DNA of 64,000 nt from Aplidium turbinatum (lineage: Eukaryota > Chordata > Ascidiacea > Aplousobranchia > Polyclinidae): contig OU964918.1 in NCBI GenBank assembly GCA_918807975.1, forward strand, positions 3,224,001 through 3,288,000, read 5' to 3'. A model generated the notes under the pieces. That model was not told where the DNA came from. It saw nothing but the letters and a program-made list of their open reading frames with translations, and ran no database searches. This document shows positions 23,002-34,675 of the stretch, piece after piece; positions within the stretch are counted from its first letter, which is position 1; every line of letters starts with the position of its first letter. A program made the translations under genes and the position numbers.

Positions 23002-23590
23002 GACTTGCCATTAAACAGAATCACTTGAGGAAAGCTGCCGGTAAAAGGTTATTTGAGTAAAAAATGATCCATCAATATTATCTCGGTGCACAACAAGTGA
23101 GTTTTCTTAAGAAACGCAACTAGCCTAGATTTATTCTCACTTTTGGGTTCAGTGAGTTTTTAAGAAACGTAAATGTTATGTGAGAATTACATTTTGTAGA
23201 GAGCTAAAAACAATGGAAATTCATTCAGGTCCCTACATAGTCATTGAGGACTTCTACCTTACAGATGGATTGGTGTAGAGCGGTGGAAGTGACACAATGG
23301 TCAATCCAGCTACATGTCCCATGAGCATCACTGATGTAGGTAAATGATTCAGCAGGTAACAGGGCCATTCTGAAACAATCAGGTCCTGGTCTGCACATAG
23401 GGACGGTATATTACGGGACGCGCAACTCCGTTGTTCCTTCAACATTAGAAGGGTCAATTGCCAATTTGACATTTTTTTTACGCTTTACTGCAGGCTTGCT
23501 TTCAACTAAAAACCTTAAATTACTTTAAAACCAACTTAACTCTTCTTATATAACCCATAAAAAGTAAAATATTTTGTAAATTAGAAAAAA

Positions 23591-24354
23591 GGCAGTGGCT
23601 ATTTGACCGGCTCCGGTCTTTGAATCTGAAACACTATTTGACCGGTCATGACGTCACTACATAAGCACTTTTTTCTTTCAAAGCAAAAGACGATAAGCGC
23701 GTTAAGTTTTAAATTCAACACGATTTCTTCAACTGAGTCCGTGGCGCACACGTAACGTCTCGGGCTGCCATTTTAGAGGGAATGAGTTCGATACTATCCG
23801 GAAGCGTTCTTTTTTTTTTCTTTTTTTTTTAACTACAAAAGGATACAAACTGATATGAATGAATCAACAAGTGAATAAAAAAGCTTCAAAACGAATTAAA
23901 AAAGTTTTTTCTAGTTTTTATTTTTAACAAATTTTTTTCATTTCTTAGCACAAATTCTCTGAAAAAATCACACCTTCTAATAGGCTGTAAGATTACGTTT
24001 CGCTGAAGTCCGAAGTTAAAAAGTAAATCCAGTCTCATTGTCGCACAACAATCAGTCAAGTTTCAAATCATCATCTCAACCAACCCCAAGACAACTTTCC
24101 ACTTTTAAAAATTTAGTTAAAAAAAAAAAACGCTTCCGTAAAGAATCGAACTCATTCCCTCTAGAATGGCACCCCGAGACGTTACGTATGCGCCTAGGGT
24201 TCAGTTGAAATAAACTTGTTGAATTTAAAACTTAAGGCGCTTATCGTCTTTTGCTATGAAAGAGAAAAAGAAAAAAGTGCTTATGAAGTGACGTCATGAC
24301 CGGTCAAATAGTGTTTCAGATTCAAAGACCGGAGCCGGTCAAATAGCCCTTGCC
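23591..24354. mobile_element. Mutator-like foldback element, copy 1
   Basis: Inverted termini of about 235 bp start GGCAGTGGCTATTTGACCGG. Exact 9-bp target copies TAGAAAAAA lie at 23582-23590 and 24355-24363. A 9-bp duplication with long TIRs is characteristic of MULEs. No transposase is present. It sits in the endonuclease region of the old LINE. Copy 2 is at 54925-56013. Confidence 0.9.
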
Positions 24355-24925
24355 TAGAAAAAAACGTAACCCTTCTAGTGTTGCGGATAAGCCAAAAGCG
24401 GATGAAGTTTCGCATCCCTATGATCTACTATCCCTATCTGCACAGAAGCTTTTGAACATGCTTCCAAACATATTTTTGTCACTTGCATTAAAGTCACCTA
24501 GGATACAAGTGTTGTTACTTGAGCAGTCAAAAAGCATATTTTCTAATTTACCCAAGTATTCTAAGTATTTGTCCTCATTGTTATCACAGCAGTAAGGTAG
24601 ATAGAAAGCTTTACTGCACAAACTTTTTTATAAAAGCTTACGACGTTCACTGAAAATATTACGTCTTTGAGAAAAAATCTAAACTTTTAAATTTGAACAA
24701 CTGAAGTTCTTAAAGCAGTCCTACCGTAACGCAGCTGGCAACTTTCACCAATGATGAAAGTTGGCGTGCAAACTGCGTGTTGATGTAAAAATTAAACCGG
24801 GAGTTGCTTGTCCGGGGTATCCCCTTGTCCGAACCATCCCCACCTTCCCCAACAATGCTTATTTTATCTTGTTTGAGTTTGGCTTATTTTTGGCCTTTTT
24901 TCTACTTATTTGGCCTACCTATTTG

Positions 24926-24983
24926 GCCTGCATAGCGCTCAAGTCCGCTTTCCCGCAATGCAGGATAAAGATAAAACAAACAA
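24926..24983 (+). mobile_element. SINE 3' tail fragment
   Basis: GCGCTCAAGTCCGCTTTCCC and GCAATGCAGGATAAAGATAA match the 3' ends of the full SINEs at 45779-46088 and 54364-54645. The head is absent. Confidence 0.75.
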
Positions 24984-25451
24984 TTTGGCCTTTTTTCTTG
25001 GTGAGTTTGGCCTTTTTTACAAATTTCAGTCTGGCAACCCTGATTTTCAGCAATTTTTGAATCTGTTTGGGCTGCATGGAAAACAGCCCCGAATAACTTT
25101 ACAGACTTTTTAAAGTTAGTTTTTATTTCGCAGAGTAGCGATGAGCCTTGAATGTAGAACAGAAGTGTTAGCTGGAGAGTTAGGGTATTCAACTGGTTAT
25201 AGGAAATGCTAGTCCAGCCTAGGGCATCTCAAAATCACTTGAACCTTGTATGCAACGGCTAGGCTAGTCAAGAAGCTCAATACTAGTAAAGTTTGTCTCC
25301 AAAGCAATAGCCTACCGTTAGTTTGTTTTTTTAAATATAGCTTAGGAATATATCAACATTTCAACTAAGTTTGAATGCATTTTTTCAAAATTTGGGGTAA
25401 AAACATGCTCAGAACGCACCAAATTCAATGTGATTTTTCAAATTTTTATGA
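24984..25451. other. No gene recognised
   Basis: AT-rich flank of element B. A TCTGGCAACCCTG sequence near 25030 resembles a hAT terminus, but no partner or target copy was found. Confidence 0.4.
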
Positions 25452-27409
25452 GAGTATACTAGGGTGTTGCAGGCGCCCCATGAAATTTAAATTTTGGTTT
25501 CATCATGCTTACCTTTTTTGTGGTACTGTGTTTAGATCAGTAGACCACAAACTATGAAGTTTCATAAATTTTCATTGACGTTTACCTCCACCGCCGAGGC
25601 CATTTTGAGGCCCACTTTTTGGATTTTTGTATGTTTTTGCCACTAGACGGCAGTGTGTAAGTTTTTCAATATTGGGGATATATTTAAAAGATGCTCTATG
25701 ATGTTCTGAATTGTTAAAAAAAAAATTTGAAGAAATGGGATAAGTACTGTCAACTGTCCTAACTTCGGACACTTTTCTTAACATTACAACATTTCCAACA
25801 TTTCTCTGATTTTAAAAACATTTTATGTATACTAGGGTGTTGCAGGCGCCCCGACCCTCTCGGATTTTGCTTACCTTTTTTGTGGTACTGTGTTTAGATC
25901 AGTAGATCACAAATATAAAGTTTCAGAAATTTTCATCGACGTTTACCTCCACCGCCGAGGCCATTTTGAGGCCCACTTTTTGATTTTTTTCATGTATTTT
26001 GCCACTAGAGGGCAGTGTAAAAGTTTTGCAATATTGGGGATATATTTAAAAGATGCTCTATGATGTTCTGAATAATGTTAAAAAAAAATTGGAGAAATGG
26101 GATAAGTATATCCAAAAATATTCAAGTTTTGTCACTAATTTTTTGCACAATACTGCCCCTAGTGGTGAAAAGAAAAATTGAAATATCTTAAAAACTACTC
26201 GTCATATTGTTATGGAACTTGCATGCGCCCCCCCATTTTCATGGGTAAGGAATTTGATTTTAGCAATATTTTTGCAAAATATTACCACTAGAGGGCGGTA
26301 ATTCTAATTTTGAACTATTTTTCTGTAAAAAGGCGATATTGTTGCATTTCTTGAGCTGTGCTATCTGAAGAATACAATTTCATGGCTTATGCACAACAAA
26401 ATTTATTCAATTGTAAAGAAACTGCATGCATGCATGTACTATATCAATAAATCCAAACAGGCAATGTGAGTCTTAGTTAACACAATTTACGCAAAGGCAG
26501 TTGTGCATCTTCATTGTGTTGATAAACGACATTTTCTAAGATTTGGTACCTTTCTTCGATCCTCTACCACCACTTGAATATAGTTTTGCAGATTTTTTTC
26601 TTGCTTTGCTAGATGAAGAAAGTCGGATACCAGTTTTACCCCTCTCTCTTCTAAATCATTGCAGACTCTGAGTGCACTTATGATACCATTAGCAGAAGCA
26701 TAGCCATCATCTATTTCCCACTCTTTCGGGTGTAAGGCAAGAAAAGTTGTTGAAATGAGCAAAAGTTCAAAAAACATTTTGCTACTGGCATTTGCATAGG
26801 AGCACAATGACAATGAGTTATCATTAACAATGTCTGGCAGCTCTGGCTTACCATATCCATTACCAAACCTGTTTGTAATCTGGCCATGGAAACTTGCATT
26901 TAAATGCAGCAGAGTTCCAGCCAAAGTTTCCATTTCATCCATAGTGACTTGTTTGTCCCATAGAACTAAGGGGATCAGCTCCTCAGTTACATACCATGTG
27001 TGCCTACCTAAAGCTTTTAAAGCAGCAACACTGATAGTTTTGTCTACTGCATCCTAGCTTTTGATATTACTTACCAGTTGCAAATCTTCTCGGGGTGCTG
27101 ATGCAGCAATTGGACAGTTGAACCACCATCCATTAAATTAATACAATAATGCAAAAGTCAACAAATCGCTCTAATTTTTGAATTTGTGACTTGGAAATGA
27201 TTCCTTGTGGTAGAAAGTCTTGCAGCATTATTATCTTATAGCAATAGAGCTGCTTTCCCATCCACCTTGCTCGATGGACTGTACCACATTTCATGAAGTT
27301 GTACTGTCCACTGTTGATTCCAATGTACACCGCCATCAGGTCTAAAAGTTCTTTGTAATCACCCCTCTGATAATTTTGCATATCTTTCTCAAAATTTATG
27401 GGTCCCACG

Positions 27410-27812
27410 AATTACCCATAAGCACCATAAGTACCCATAAGCACCATAAGTCGTGTCGAATTACCCATAAGTCGCGTCGAATTACCCATAAGCACCATAA
27501 GTCGTGTCGAATTACCCATAAGTCGCGTCGAATTACCCATAATCCCCATAAGTCGCGTTGAATTACCCATAAGCACCATAAGTCGCGTCGAATTACCCAT
27601 AAGCCCCATAAGTCGCGTCGAATTACCCATAAGCCCCATAAGTCGCGTCAAATTACCCATAAGCACCATATGTCGCGTTGAATTACCCATAAGCCCCATA
27701 AGTCGCGTCAAATTACCCATAAGCCCCATAAGTCGCGTCGAATTACCCATAGGCACCATAAGTAGCATTGCATTACCTAGAAATAACGTCGAATTACCTA
27801 GAAGTAACGTCG
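27410..27812. repeat. 30-bp minisatellite forming the left terminus of element U
   Basis: About 13 units contain AATTACCCATAAG, C(A/C)CCATAAG and TCGCGTCG, with shortened units lacking the middle block. The last units degrade to AATTACCTAGAAATAACGTC. The open frame across it (LMGNSTRLMG repeats, minus strand) is a translation artefact. Confidence 0.92.
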
Positions 27813-27874
27813 AATTACCCATAAGCCTGTAGTGTAGAGTGTATAATAGTCTATAGCCATCTAAAAGCCTAGTA

Positions 27875-28080
27875 GTCGGCTCCATAGCCGAGTGGTGAGT
27901 AGCACTGGCTGGGCCTTCCAAAATATATTTTGACCCCGCTCAAGAGCAGGACACTTGAAGGCATGCCTAAAGGTGGACACAAAGATTGGCTTCCTTGCCT
28001 TCCCGTCCGCTTATGTGTAATCTGCAGTTTACTGCAGCAGATGGAGTGTTTTGTCCGATAAAACACTTTAACATTGGACA
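27875..28080 (+). mobile_element. Degenerate tRNA-like SINE head, probable
   Basis: GGCTCCATAGCCGAGTGGTG resembles a tRNA-Ser/Leu A-box region. It lies in the left arm of U and has no counterpart in the right arm, so it is probably an insertion or a deletion difference. The body was not matched to the other SINEs here. Confidence 0.35.
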
Positions 28081-28183
28081 ATTTTCCCTATGAACCAGGT
28101 GACTGCAGCATAGCAATCGTTCTCGCACTCAGCTAGAGACTTAATTCTTGCTTTGAACTTGATAATTAAAGAAAAAAGAATAT

Positions 28184-28252
28184 TGGCAACGGTGAGAATC
28201 AAACCCATGTCACCAAATTCAATAGCCCTTTGGCTAAACCACTCCGCCACGC
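28184..28252 (-). other. tRNA-like sequence in element U, left arm
   Basis: The complement of the block at 29016-29085: GGCGGAGTGGTTTAGCC as A-box region and GGTTTGATTC as B-box region. It is part of the inverted arms of U, so it was captured before or during formation of the foldback. The pseudo-tRNA does not fold into a clean cloverleaf. Confidence 0.5.
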
Positions 28253-29015
28253 AAGCGCTCGTGAAATCATCGCTTAATTTGGTTTATATCATATCGGTAA
28301 TGTTTCGAGAACGCTCACAATATTATCAGTTTAGTTTGTTTTTATTTCTGACCATCACAACAAAAAAACAATATACGACAAACTTAGCAGAGGTCTATAA
28401 AAGGTAGAAGCGACAAAACGCGGACGTTATAACGTGCATGATACCAAAGCAGGACAATCTGTTTAAAATGACACGATCGCAAGTCGCAACAGCGACTTGC
28501 AGATTACATATATGCTGACATGAAGGCGTAAGTAATTCCACGTTGCTTATGGGTAATTCGACGCGTGTCGAATTACCCATAAGTCACGTTGAATTACCCA
28601 TAAGCTCATGAGTCACGTCGAATTACCCATAAGCCCCACAAGTCGCGTCGAATTACCCATAAGCCCCACAAGTCGCGTCGATTTACCCATAAGCAAAGTG
28701 GAATTACTTACGCCTTTATGTCAGCGTATATGTAATCTGCAGGTCGCTGCAGTAGACGGAGCAGACATAAAATAAGGTGTTGCAACCGTGTCATATTTTA
28801 AACTGATTGTCCTGCTTTGGTATCATGCACGTTATAACGTCTGCGTTTTGTCGCTTCTACCTTTTATAGACCTCTGCTAAGTTTGTCGTATATTGTTTAT
28901 TTGTTGTGATAGTCAGAAATAAAAACAAACTAAACTGATAATATTAATATTGTGAACGTTCTCGAAACATTACCTATATAAACCAAATTAAGCGATGATT
29001 TCACGAGCGCTTGCT

Positions 29016-29085
29016 TGGCGGAGTGGTTTAGCCGAAAAGCTATTGACTTTGTTGACACGGGTTTGATTCCCACCCTTGCCAATAT
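29016..29085 (+). other. tRNA-like sequence in element U, right arm
   Basis: GCTTGGCGGAGTGGTTTAGC, followed by GGGTTTGATTCCC, resembles a tRNA-Ser/Leu gene. It is the mirror copy of 28184-28252. Confidence 0.5.
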
Positions 29086-29381
29086 TATTTTTTTCTTTAA
29101 TTATCAAGTTGATACCAAAGCAGGACAATCAGTTTAAAACATAGGCTACGGTTTAAAATATGGCACGGTCGCAACACCTTATTTTGTGTGACACTCCGTC
29201 TGCTGCAGCGACCTGCAGATTACATATACGCTGACATGAAGGCCTAAGTGATTCCGCGTTGCTTATGGGTAATTCGACGCGACTTATGCAGCTTATGGAT
29301 AATTCGACGCGACTTATGGGGCTTATGGGTAATTCGACGCGACTTATGGGGCTTATGGGTAATTTGACGCGACTTATGGGG

Positions 29382-31260
29382 GGGTCATTCCATGCCAAAT
29401 GAGCAAATGGGTTACACCACATGTCATAGATTTTATTGAAATTTGCCATACTTGTAGATGTCAAAGAAATATTAAGAATGCAAAAAAAAATTTTGGAAAA
29501 TTTTAAATATTAGTAAAATTATGGTCATTAGAAAAATCACCATTTTTGCCCGTTCTGCTTCAGTGATTTTGTCCGATTTCTTACTATATTTCTAATTTCT
29601 CAACCTGTGATCAAACAAAATGGCTGCAAATTGCTAGACAGATATTTTAAGACCCAAAGAATCCAAAAATTTATATTAAAAAGTTAATAGAGAACTTCTT
29701 GATATGATTATAAAGGTTTCAATTTGCTACATGCATTTTTCGGAGGCCAAACTTTGGGGGCCTATAAAAAAATGGGTATAAAAATTAAAAACTGAAATTC
29801 ACATATTTTATACTTATATCAATACTCTTTCATGTCAAATAAAAAATATGAGTTAATTTTGATAACTACTATGATAAAAACTAAATTTTGACTTGCAAAT
29901 TTAAAACAATTAAAACTATTAATACTACAAAAAGTGCTCAAAGCCAAGCAAAAAAGCAAAGCAGAGCGAATTAAATCAAGATAGTAATAACTATATTTGA
30001 CTTGCAAATTTTGTATTTTTTTACACTCATTGTTCAAGATTTTTGTTTATGACATCACAATTTACATTATTACTTGTCGATGACATCACAATTTACATAT
30101 TGTTTGTCATGACATTGTGATGTAGCTCATGAATGAATTGAATACTGATAATGCACTTACGTTTGGTGTTCAATTTTAGGTTGTCCTATTAGTAGTACTA
30201 CATTAGTTTTACTTAATTACAATAACACAATTATTCATCACAGCAACGCGGCATTGGAAAAAAATTGGCAAATTGTCCCATAAAATTCACTTTGCTAGAA
30301 GCAGTGGGTTTGTGGACATTGGTGGAATTGCAGAAACAGATGAACATGTTTGTTATGAACATTGACATTTCTCTGCTTCAAGCAGATAGATGGGCTTTGA
30401 ACACTTGAACAGTGGGAAAAGTGTATTTCCTGGTTGCAAGATCTGTCGAGCATGTTAGGAATAATACATTAATACTTAGGACAACCTAAAATTGAAATCA
30501 CAGTTAAAAGAGTACTGTAATTACCTCTACAAGTTACCACTACTATGGCTATGGTGCATGGCCTACAACACTAAACCTAAGTGCATTACCAGTATTCAAT
30601 TCATTCATGAGCTACATAACAATTGTCATGACAAACAATATGTAAATTGTGATGTCATCAACAAGCAATAATGTGAATTGTGATGTCATAGACAAAAATC
30701 TTGAACAATGAGTGTAAAAAAGTACAAAATTTGCAAGTCAAAAAATTTAGTTTTTATCGTAATAGTTATCAAAATTAATTCATATTTTTTATTTGACATG
30801 AAAGAGTATTGATATAAGTATAAAACATACGAATTTCAGTTCTTAATTTTTATACCCATTTTTTTATAGGCCCCCAAAGTTTGGCCTCCGAAAAATGCAT
30901 TTACATATCAAGTTGAAACCTCTATAATCACATCAAGTATCTTTCTGACGACTTTTTAATATATATTTTTGAATTCCTCGGGTCTTAAAATGTCTGTCTA
31001 GTAATTTTCAGCCATATTGTATGATTGTAAGTTAAGAAATTAGAAATATAACAAGAAGTTGGACAAAATCACTGAAGCGGAACAGGCAAAAATGGTGATT
31101 TTTCGAATGACCACAACTCCACCAATGTTCAAAATTTTTCAATTTTTTTTTTGCTTTTTTCATATTTCTTTGACATCTACAAGTATGTCAAATTTCAATA
31201 AAATTTATGACATGTGGTGTAATTTTTCCAAAAAATTTGCTCATTTGGCATGGAATGACC
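29382..31260. mobile_element. Element F: foldback with GGGTCATTCC termini, inside U
   Basis: GGGTCATTCCATGCCAAATG at 29382 and its complement ending at 31260 begin inverted arms of about 800 bp that fill almost the whole element. The left arm has an extra duplication of about 110 bp (TTGACTTGCAAATTT occurs twice, near 29888 and 29997). The insertion splits the 30-bp array of U, with GGGG on each side. No coding sequence is seen. Element G has the same first ten bases. Confidence 0.88.
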
Positions 31261-31639
31261 CGGGGCTTATGGGTACTTATGGTGCTTATGGGTACTTATG
31301 GGTAATTCGTGGGACCGAAATTTATAAGTGCTTCAACTTTACTGCTTTGATTTGTTACAAATTCTCCCAACTCTTGAGGATCTTTGGTGTGCAGTACAGC
31401 TGCAGCATGGGGGGTTGCATCGAATCCTTTGCTCCGGAATCTTTCAAATAGTTCAATGCCTGGAGATCTTGACGTTTCGACTTTCAGGGCTTCCCACACA
31501 TGAGAAAGTATAACTTATCCAATATGTTTACTGCATGCTAGGCAGAGAAGTGGTTTGTCTAGCTTTATTTGAAGAAAAATGTATGCAGCAGAGAGATGGC
31601 TTGAAAAAAGTTTTGGGTGTTGTTTTAAATTTTTCTTTT

Positions 31640-32512
31640 TTTTCAGGCCATCTCTCTGCTGCATGCATTTCTCTTCAACTAAAGCTAGACAAGCCACTTC
31701 TCTGCCTAGCATGCAGAAAACATATCGGAGAATGTGGTGCAGTCCATCGAGCAAGGTGGATGGGAAAGCAACTCTATTGCTACAAGATAGTAATGCTGCA
31801 AGACTTTCTACCACAAGGAGTCATTTCCAAGTCACAAATACAAAACATAGAGCGATTTGTTGACTTTTGCACTTTTGTTTTAATTTAATGGATGGTGGTT
31901 CAACTGTCCAATTGCTGCATCAGCACCCCGAAAAGATTTGCAACTGGTAAGTGACATCAAAAGCTATGCTGCAGTAGACAAAATTATCAGTGTTGCTGCT
32001 TTAAGAGCTTTAGGTAGGCACACATGGTATGTAACTGAGGAGCTGATCCCCTTAGCTCTATGGGACAAACAAGTCACTATGGTTGAAAAGGAAGCTTTGG
32101 CTGGAACACTGATGCGTTTAAATGCGAGTTTCCATGGCCAGGTTTTACAAACAGGTTTGGTAATGGATATGGTAAGCCAGAGCTGTCAGACATTGTTAAT
32201 GAAAACTCATAGTTATTGTGCTCCTATGGAAATGCCAGTAGCAAAATTTTTTTTGAACTTTTGCTCATTTCAAAAACTTTTCTTGCCTTACACCCGAAAG
32301 AGTGGGAAATAGATGATGGCTATGCTTCTGCTAATGGTATAATAAGTGCACTCAGAGTCTGTCATGATTTAGCAGAGAGAGGGGTAAAACTGGTATCCGA
32401 CTTTCTTCATCTAGCAAAGCAAGAAAAAAATCTGCAAAACTATATTCAAGTGGTGGTGGAGGATCGAAGAAAGGTACCAAATCTTAGAAAATGTCGTTTA
32501 TCAACACAATAA
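31640..32512 (+). pseudogene. Transposase-like gene of element B, right half (inverted copy)
   Basis: Plus-strand mirror of the left-half gene: KLDKPLLCLACRKHIGE joins directly to AVHRARWMGKQLYCYK. About 100 residues present in the left half (the ELFERF to DYKELL region) are missing here. It continues with APRKDLQLVSDIKSYAAVDK, RHTWYVTEELIPLALWDKQ, LAERGVKLVSDFLH, VVEDRRKVPNLRKC and a TAA at 32510-32512. Frame changes near 31890-31940 and 32140 show decay. The two halves are very similar, so the inversion is not ancient or has been kept alike by conversion. Confidence 0.75.
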
Positions 32513-33325
32513 AGACACACAACTGCCTTTGCGGAAATTGTGTTAACTAAGACTCACATTGCCTGTTTGGATTTATTGATATAGTATGTACATGCATTTT
32601 CTTTACAATTGAATAAATTTTGTTGTGCATAAGCCATGAAATTGTATTCTTCAGATAGCACAGCTCAAGAAATGCAACAATATCGCCTTTTTACAGAAAA
32701 ATAGTTCAAAATTTGAATTACCGCCTTCTAGTGGTAATATTTTGCAATAATATTGCTAAAATCAAATTCCTTACCCATGAAAATGGGGGGGCGCATGCAA
32801 GTTCCATAACAATATGATGAGTAGTTTTTAAGATATTTTAATTTTTCTTTTCACCACTAGGGGCAGTATTGTGCAAAAAAACTAGTGACAAAACTTGAAT
32901 ATTTTTGGATATACTTATCCCATTTCTCCAATTTTTTTTTTAACAATTCTGAATATCATAGAGCATCTTTTAAATATATCCCCAATATTGCAAAACTTAT
33001 ACACTGCCCTCTAGTGGCAAACAACATACAAAAATCCAAAAAGTAGGCCTCAAAATGGCCTCGGCGGTGGAGGTAAACGTCGATGAAAATTTATGAAACT
33101 TCATATTTGTGGTCTACTGATCTAAACACAGTACCACAAAAAAGGTAAGCAAAATCCGATAGCGTCGGGGCGCCTGCAACACCCTAGAGTATACCCAACA
33201 GACCCCCCACGAAATCGTTCATCTTTGGCAAACTCAGAGGCAGGTTTCGCCCCCCAGAGTATTTATTGCAGCCCCACTGCTCACAAACAGCACCAGCTGC
33301 CACTGCAAACTACATAGGCCTAAAC

Positions 33326-34466
33326 CAGGGTTGTCCAAAGCCTGGCCCGCGGGCCGCATGCGGCCCGCGACCTCCTTCAATGCGGCCCGCCGCCTCTTCT
33401 AGAAAACTTTTAAAAATTACCGTATATCCTCGTATATAAGCCGACCCTAGAAAAACAACCTTAAAATGGTAAATTTATAAAAATCCGCATATATATAAGT
33501 TTTATGTTTAATTTGTAATGAAATGATATCTGTTATGAAAGAGTACAATGTACAACGACACTACAGCACTTTTTATGTCACTGGCTATGATAAATACACT
33601 GGTGAGGCGCGGCGAGCCCTACTCAATGATCTCAAATCAAACCTGCTTAAGCGTCAAGAAAACATGTTTCAATTAGTGAAGCCTTCGTCTTCTACAACCA
33701 TTGCTTCTTATGATGTATCACTTTTAATGGCTAAATCCAAAAAACTTCAATATATTCAATGCTCCGCTGACTATAACTATATCAGAAGCCGATGACGATT
33801 TGCAGCTTGAATTGTGTGACTTGCAAAGTGACCAGTTTTTATTAAGCAAAGCTACACTGCCAATCACTCAATTTTGGCCTCTTCTTTCTGAAGAGCATTA
33901 TCCTAATTTATGCCGTTTTGGATTGCACTTGCTGTCAATGTTTGGCAGTACCTACCTTTGTGAAGCAGCATTTTCCGCAATGAAGTCGATTAAATCCAAA
34001 GAGAGGAATCTACTTAAACAAACATCTCTCGAAGCCTGCCTTCGTTTAGCCTTAACCTCAGTTGACATTGACACAAAGGAGCTGGCTTCCAAAATGCAGG
34101 CACACCCATCTCACTGAATTTTAAGTAAACTGTACCGTTTTACGTACTTCCTTAAATATTTTTTACGAATAAATTTATGGTTTATTCTTATTCATACTTG
34201 TCAGTTATTTTTAAGGTTTCCTGGTCTACTGACGTTGCTTAAAATTTCCAAAACTCTCTTATTCGTAGTATTCACATCTTAGCTTCTTTAATCTATTCCC
34301 CAATATGTTTTTATGATAAATATAAAGATTCATTTACACATGTACGTGTTTTACTTTACATCTGGTACGGTGAGACAGTGTATAAGAGGAAAAATGTCAA
34401 CTGCGGCCCGCGATCTAATTTCCTTGCCGAATGCGTCCCGCGTCCCATAAAGTTTGGACAACCCTG
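33326..34466 (+). mobile_element. hAT element with internally deleted transposase (GTF2IRD2/ZBED-like)
   Basis: Termini CAGGGTTGTCCAAA and TTTGGACAACCCTG, with GC-rich GGCCCGC subterminal repeats, are flanked by exact 8-bp copies GCCTAAAC at 33318-33325 and 34467-34474. The coding remains are N- and C-terminal parts of one transposase, so this is a deletion derivative of an autonomous element. Confidence 0.93.
33523..34117 (+). pseudogene. hAT transposase remnant (N- and C-terminal parts)
   Basis: The first part has KEYNVQRHYSTFYVTGYDKY, the region after the BED-type finger in GTF2IRD2/SCAND3-type hAT transposases. After a frame change near 33790, the second part gives LRFGLHLLSMFGSTYLCEAA-type residues (FGLHLLSMFGSTYLCEAAFS near 33930-33990), then MKSIKSKERNLL and a QAHPSH stop at 34117. 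The catalytic core between them is absent. Confidence 0.85.
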
Positions 34467-34675
34467 GCCTAAACCAACCCAAAAAAGGAAAACTGTTAAC
34501 CAAAATAGAAAAATCTTTTGCTCTCCAAAAGCAGAAATCATTTAAACTTCACTTTATAAAAAAGTTTGACTGGCTCAAAACAAAACCGAGAAAAAAGAAG
34601 AAAAAAAAAACGAAAAGATAGAAGAATGTATCGTAATCGATTAAAACAACAATAAGTTTAGAAAGAGCAGAAAAA

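Larger units (their letters stand above)
20690..24621 (-). pseudogene. Old minus-strand LINE in pieces (endonuclease and linker)
   Basis: Three minus-strand pieces belong to one LINE. 24621-24418 has the endonuclease motif CILGDFNA. 23480-23200 reads SFTYISDAHGTCSWIDHCV, the next endonuclease block. 21235-20690 starts IISDHRPLSVNFN, the endonuclease end, followed by the linker with STPGWNNTVKSLHKQARAKY. The first gap is the Mutator-like foldback (23591-24354). The second is the plus-strand LINE. The left end passes into a hAT-like terminus (TAGGTGTAGGAGCTGGGAG, minus strand) near 20685. Frame breaks are frequent, so this is the oldest layer locally. Confidence 0.75.
27400..31317. mobile_element. 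Element U: foldback with minisatellite termini, inside element B
   Basis: Ends GGTCCCACGAATTACCCATA and its complement lie at 27401 and 31316, with 8-bp target copies AAATTTAT at 27392-27399 and 31318-31325. The transposase frame of B breaks exactly here. The left end is a tandem array of a 30-bp unit (27410-27812). The same array occurs in opposite orientation at 29265-29381 and, after insertion F, at 31261-31317. Inner arms (about 28090-28560 and 28720-29260) are long inverted repeats, with a short array at the centre near 28560-28700. Without F it is about 2 kb. There is no coding capacity. The architecture recalls Drosophila FB elements, but no homology is claimed. Confidence 0.88.
26511..31640 (-). 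pseudogene. Transposase-like gene of element B, left half, split by element U
   Basis: Read on the minus strand: DKPLLCLAC near 31690-31640, then WEALKVETSRSPGIELFERF and ELGEFVTNQSSKVEALINF down to 31318. Element U intervenes. The gene resumes at 27391 with INFEKDMQNYQRGDYKELL, CGTVHRARWMGKQLYCYK (about 27280), ALGRHTWYVTEELIPLVLW (about 26990), then CNDLEERGVKLVSDFLH, VVEDRRKVPNLRKC and a stop at 26511. Short introns or frame breaks occur near 27060-27120 and 26880. The boxes match gene D. The family is recognisable as a repeated invertebrate protein, but I cannot name it. Confidence 0.78.
25460..33186. mobile_element. Element B: near-palindromic 8-bp-TSD transposon
   Basis: Termini TAGGGTGTTGCAGGCGCC and its complement are flanked by exact 8-bp copies GAGTATAC at 25452-25459 and 33187-33194. 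Both halves carry the same terminal region and the same transposase 3' part in opposite orientation, meeting at a hairpin near 31531-31725. The left terminus is present twice in tandem (25460 and about 25834). Element U (27400-31317) is inserted into the left half. Without U the element is about 3.8 kb. Confidence 0.92.

Noticed and set aside
27412-27921. Long minus-strand frame rich in MGNSTRLMG repeats
   Set aside because: Translation of the 30-bp minisatellite. The unit length is a multiple of three, so it stays open by chance.
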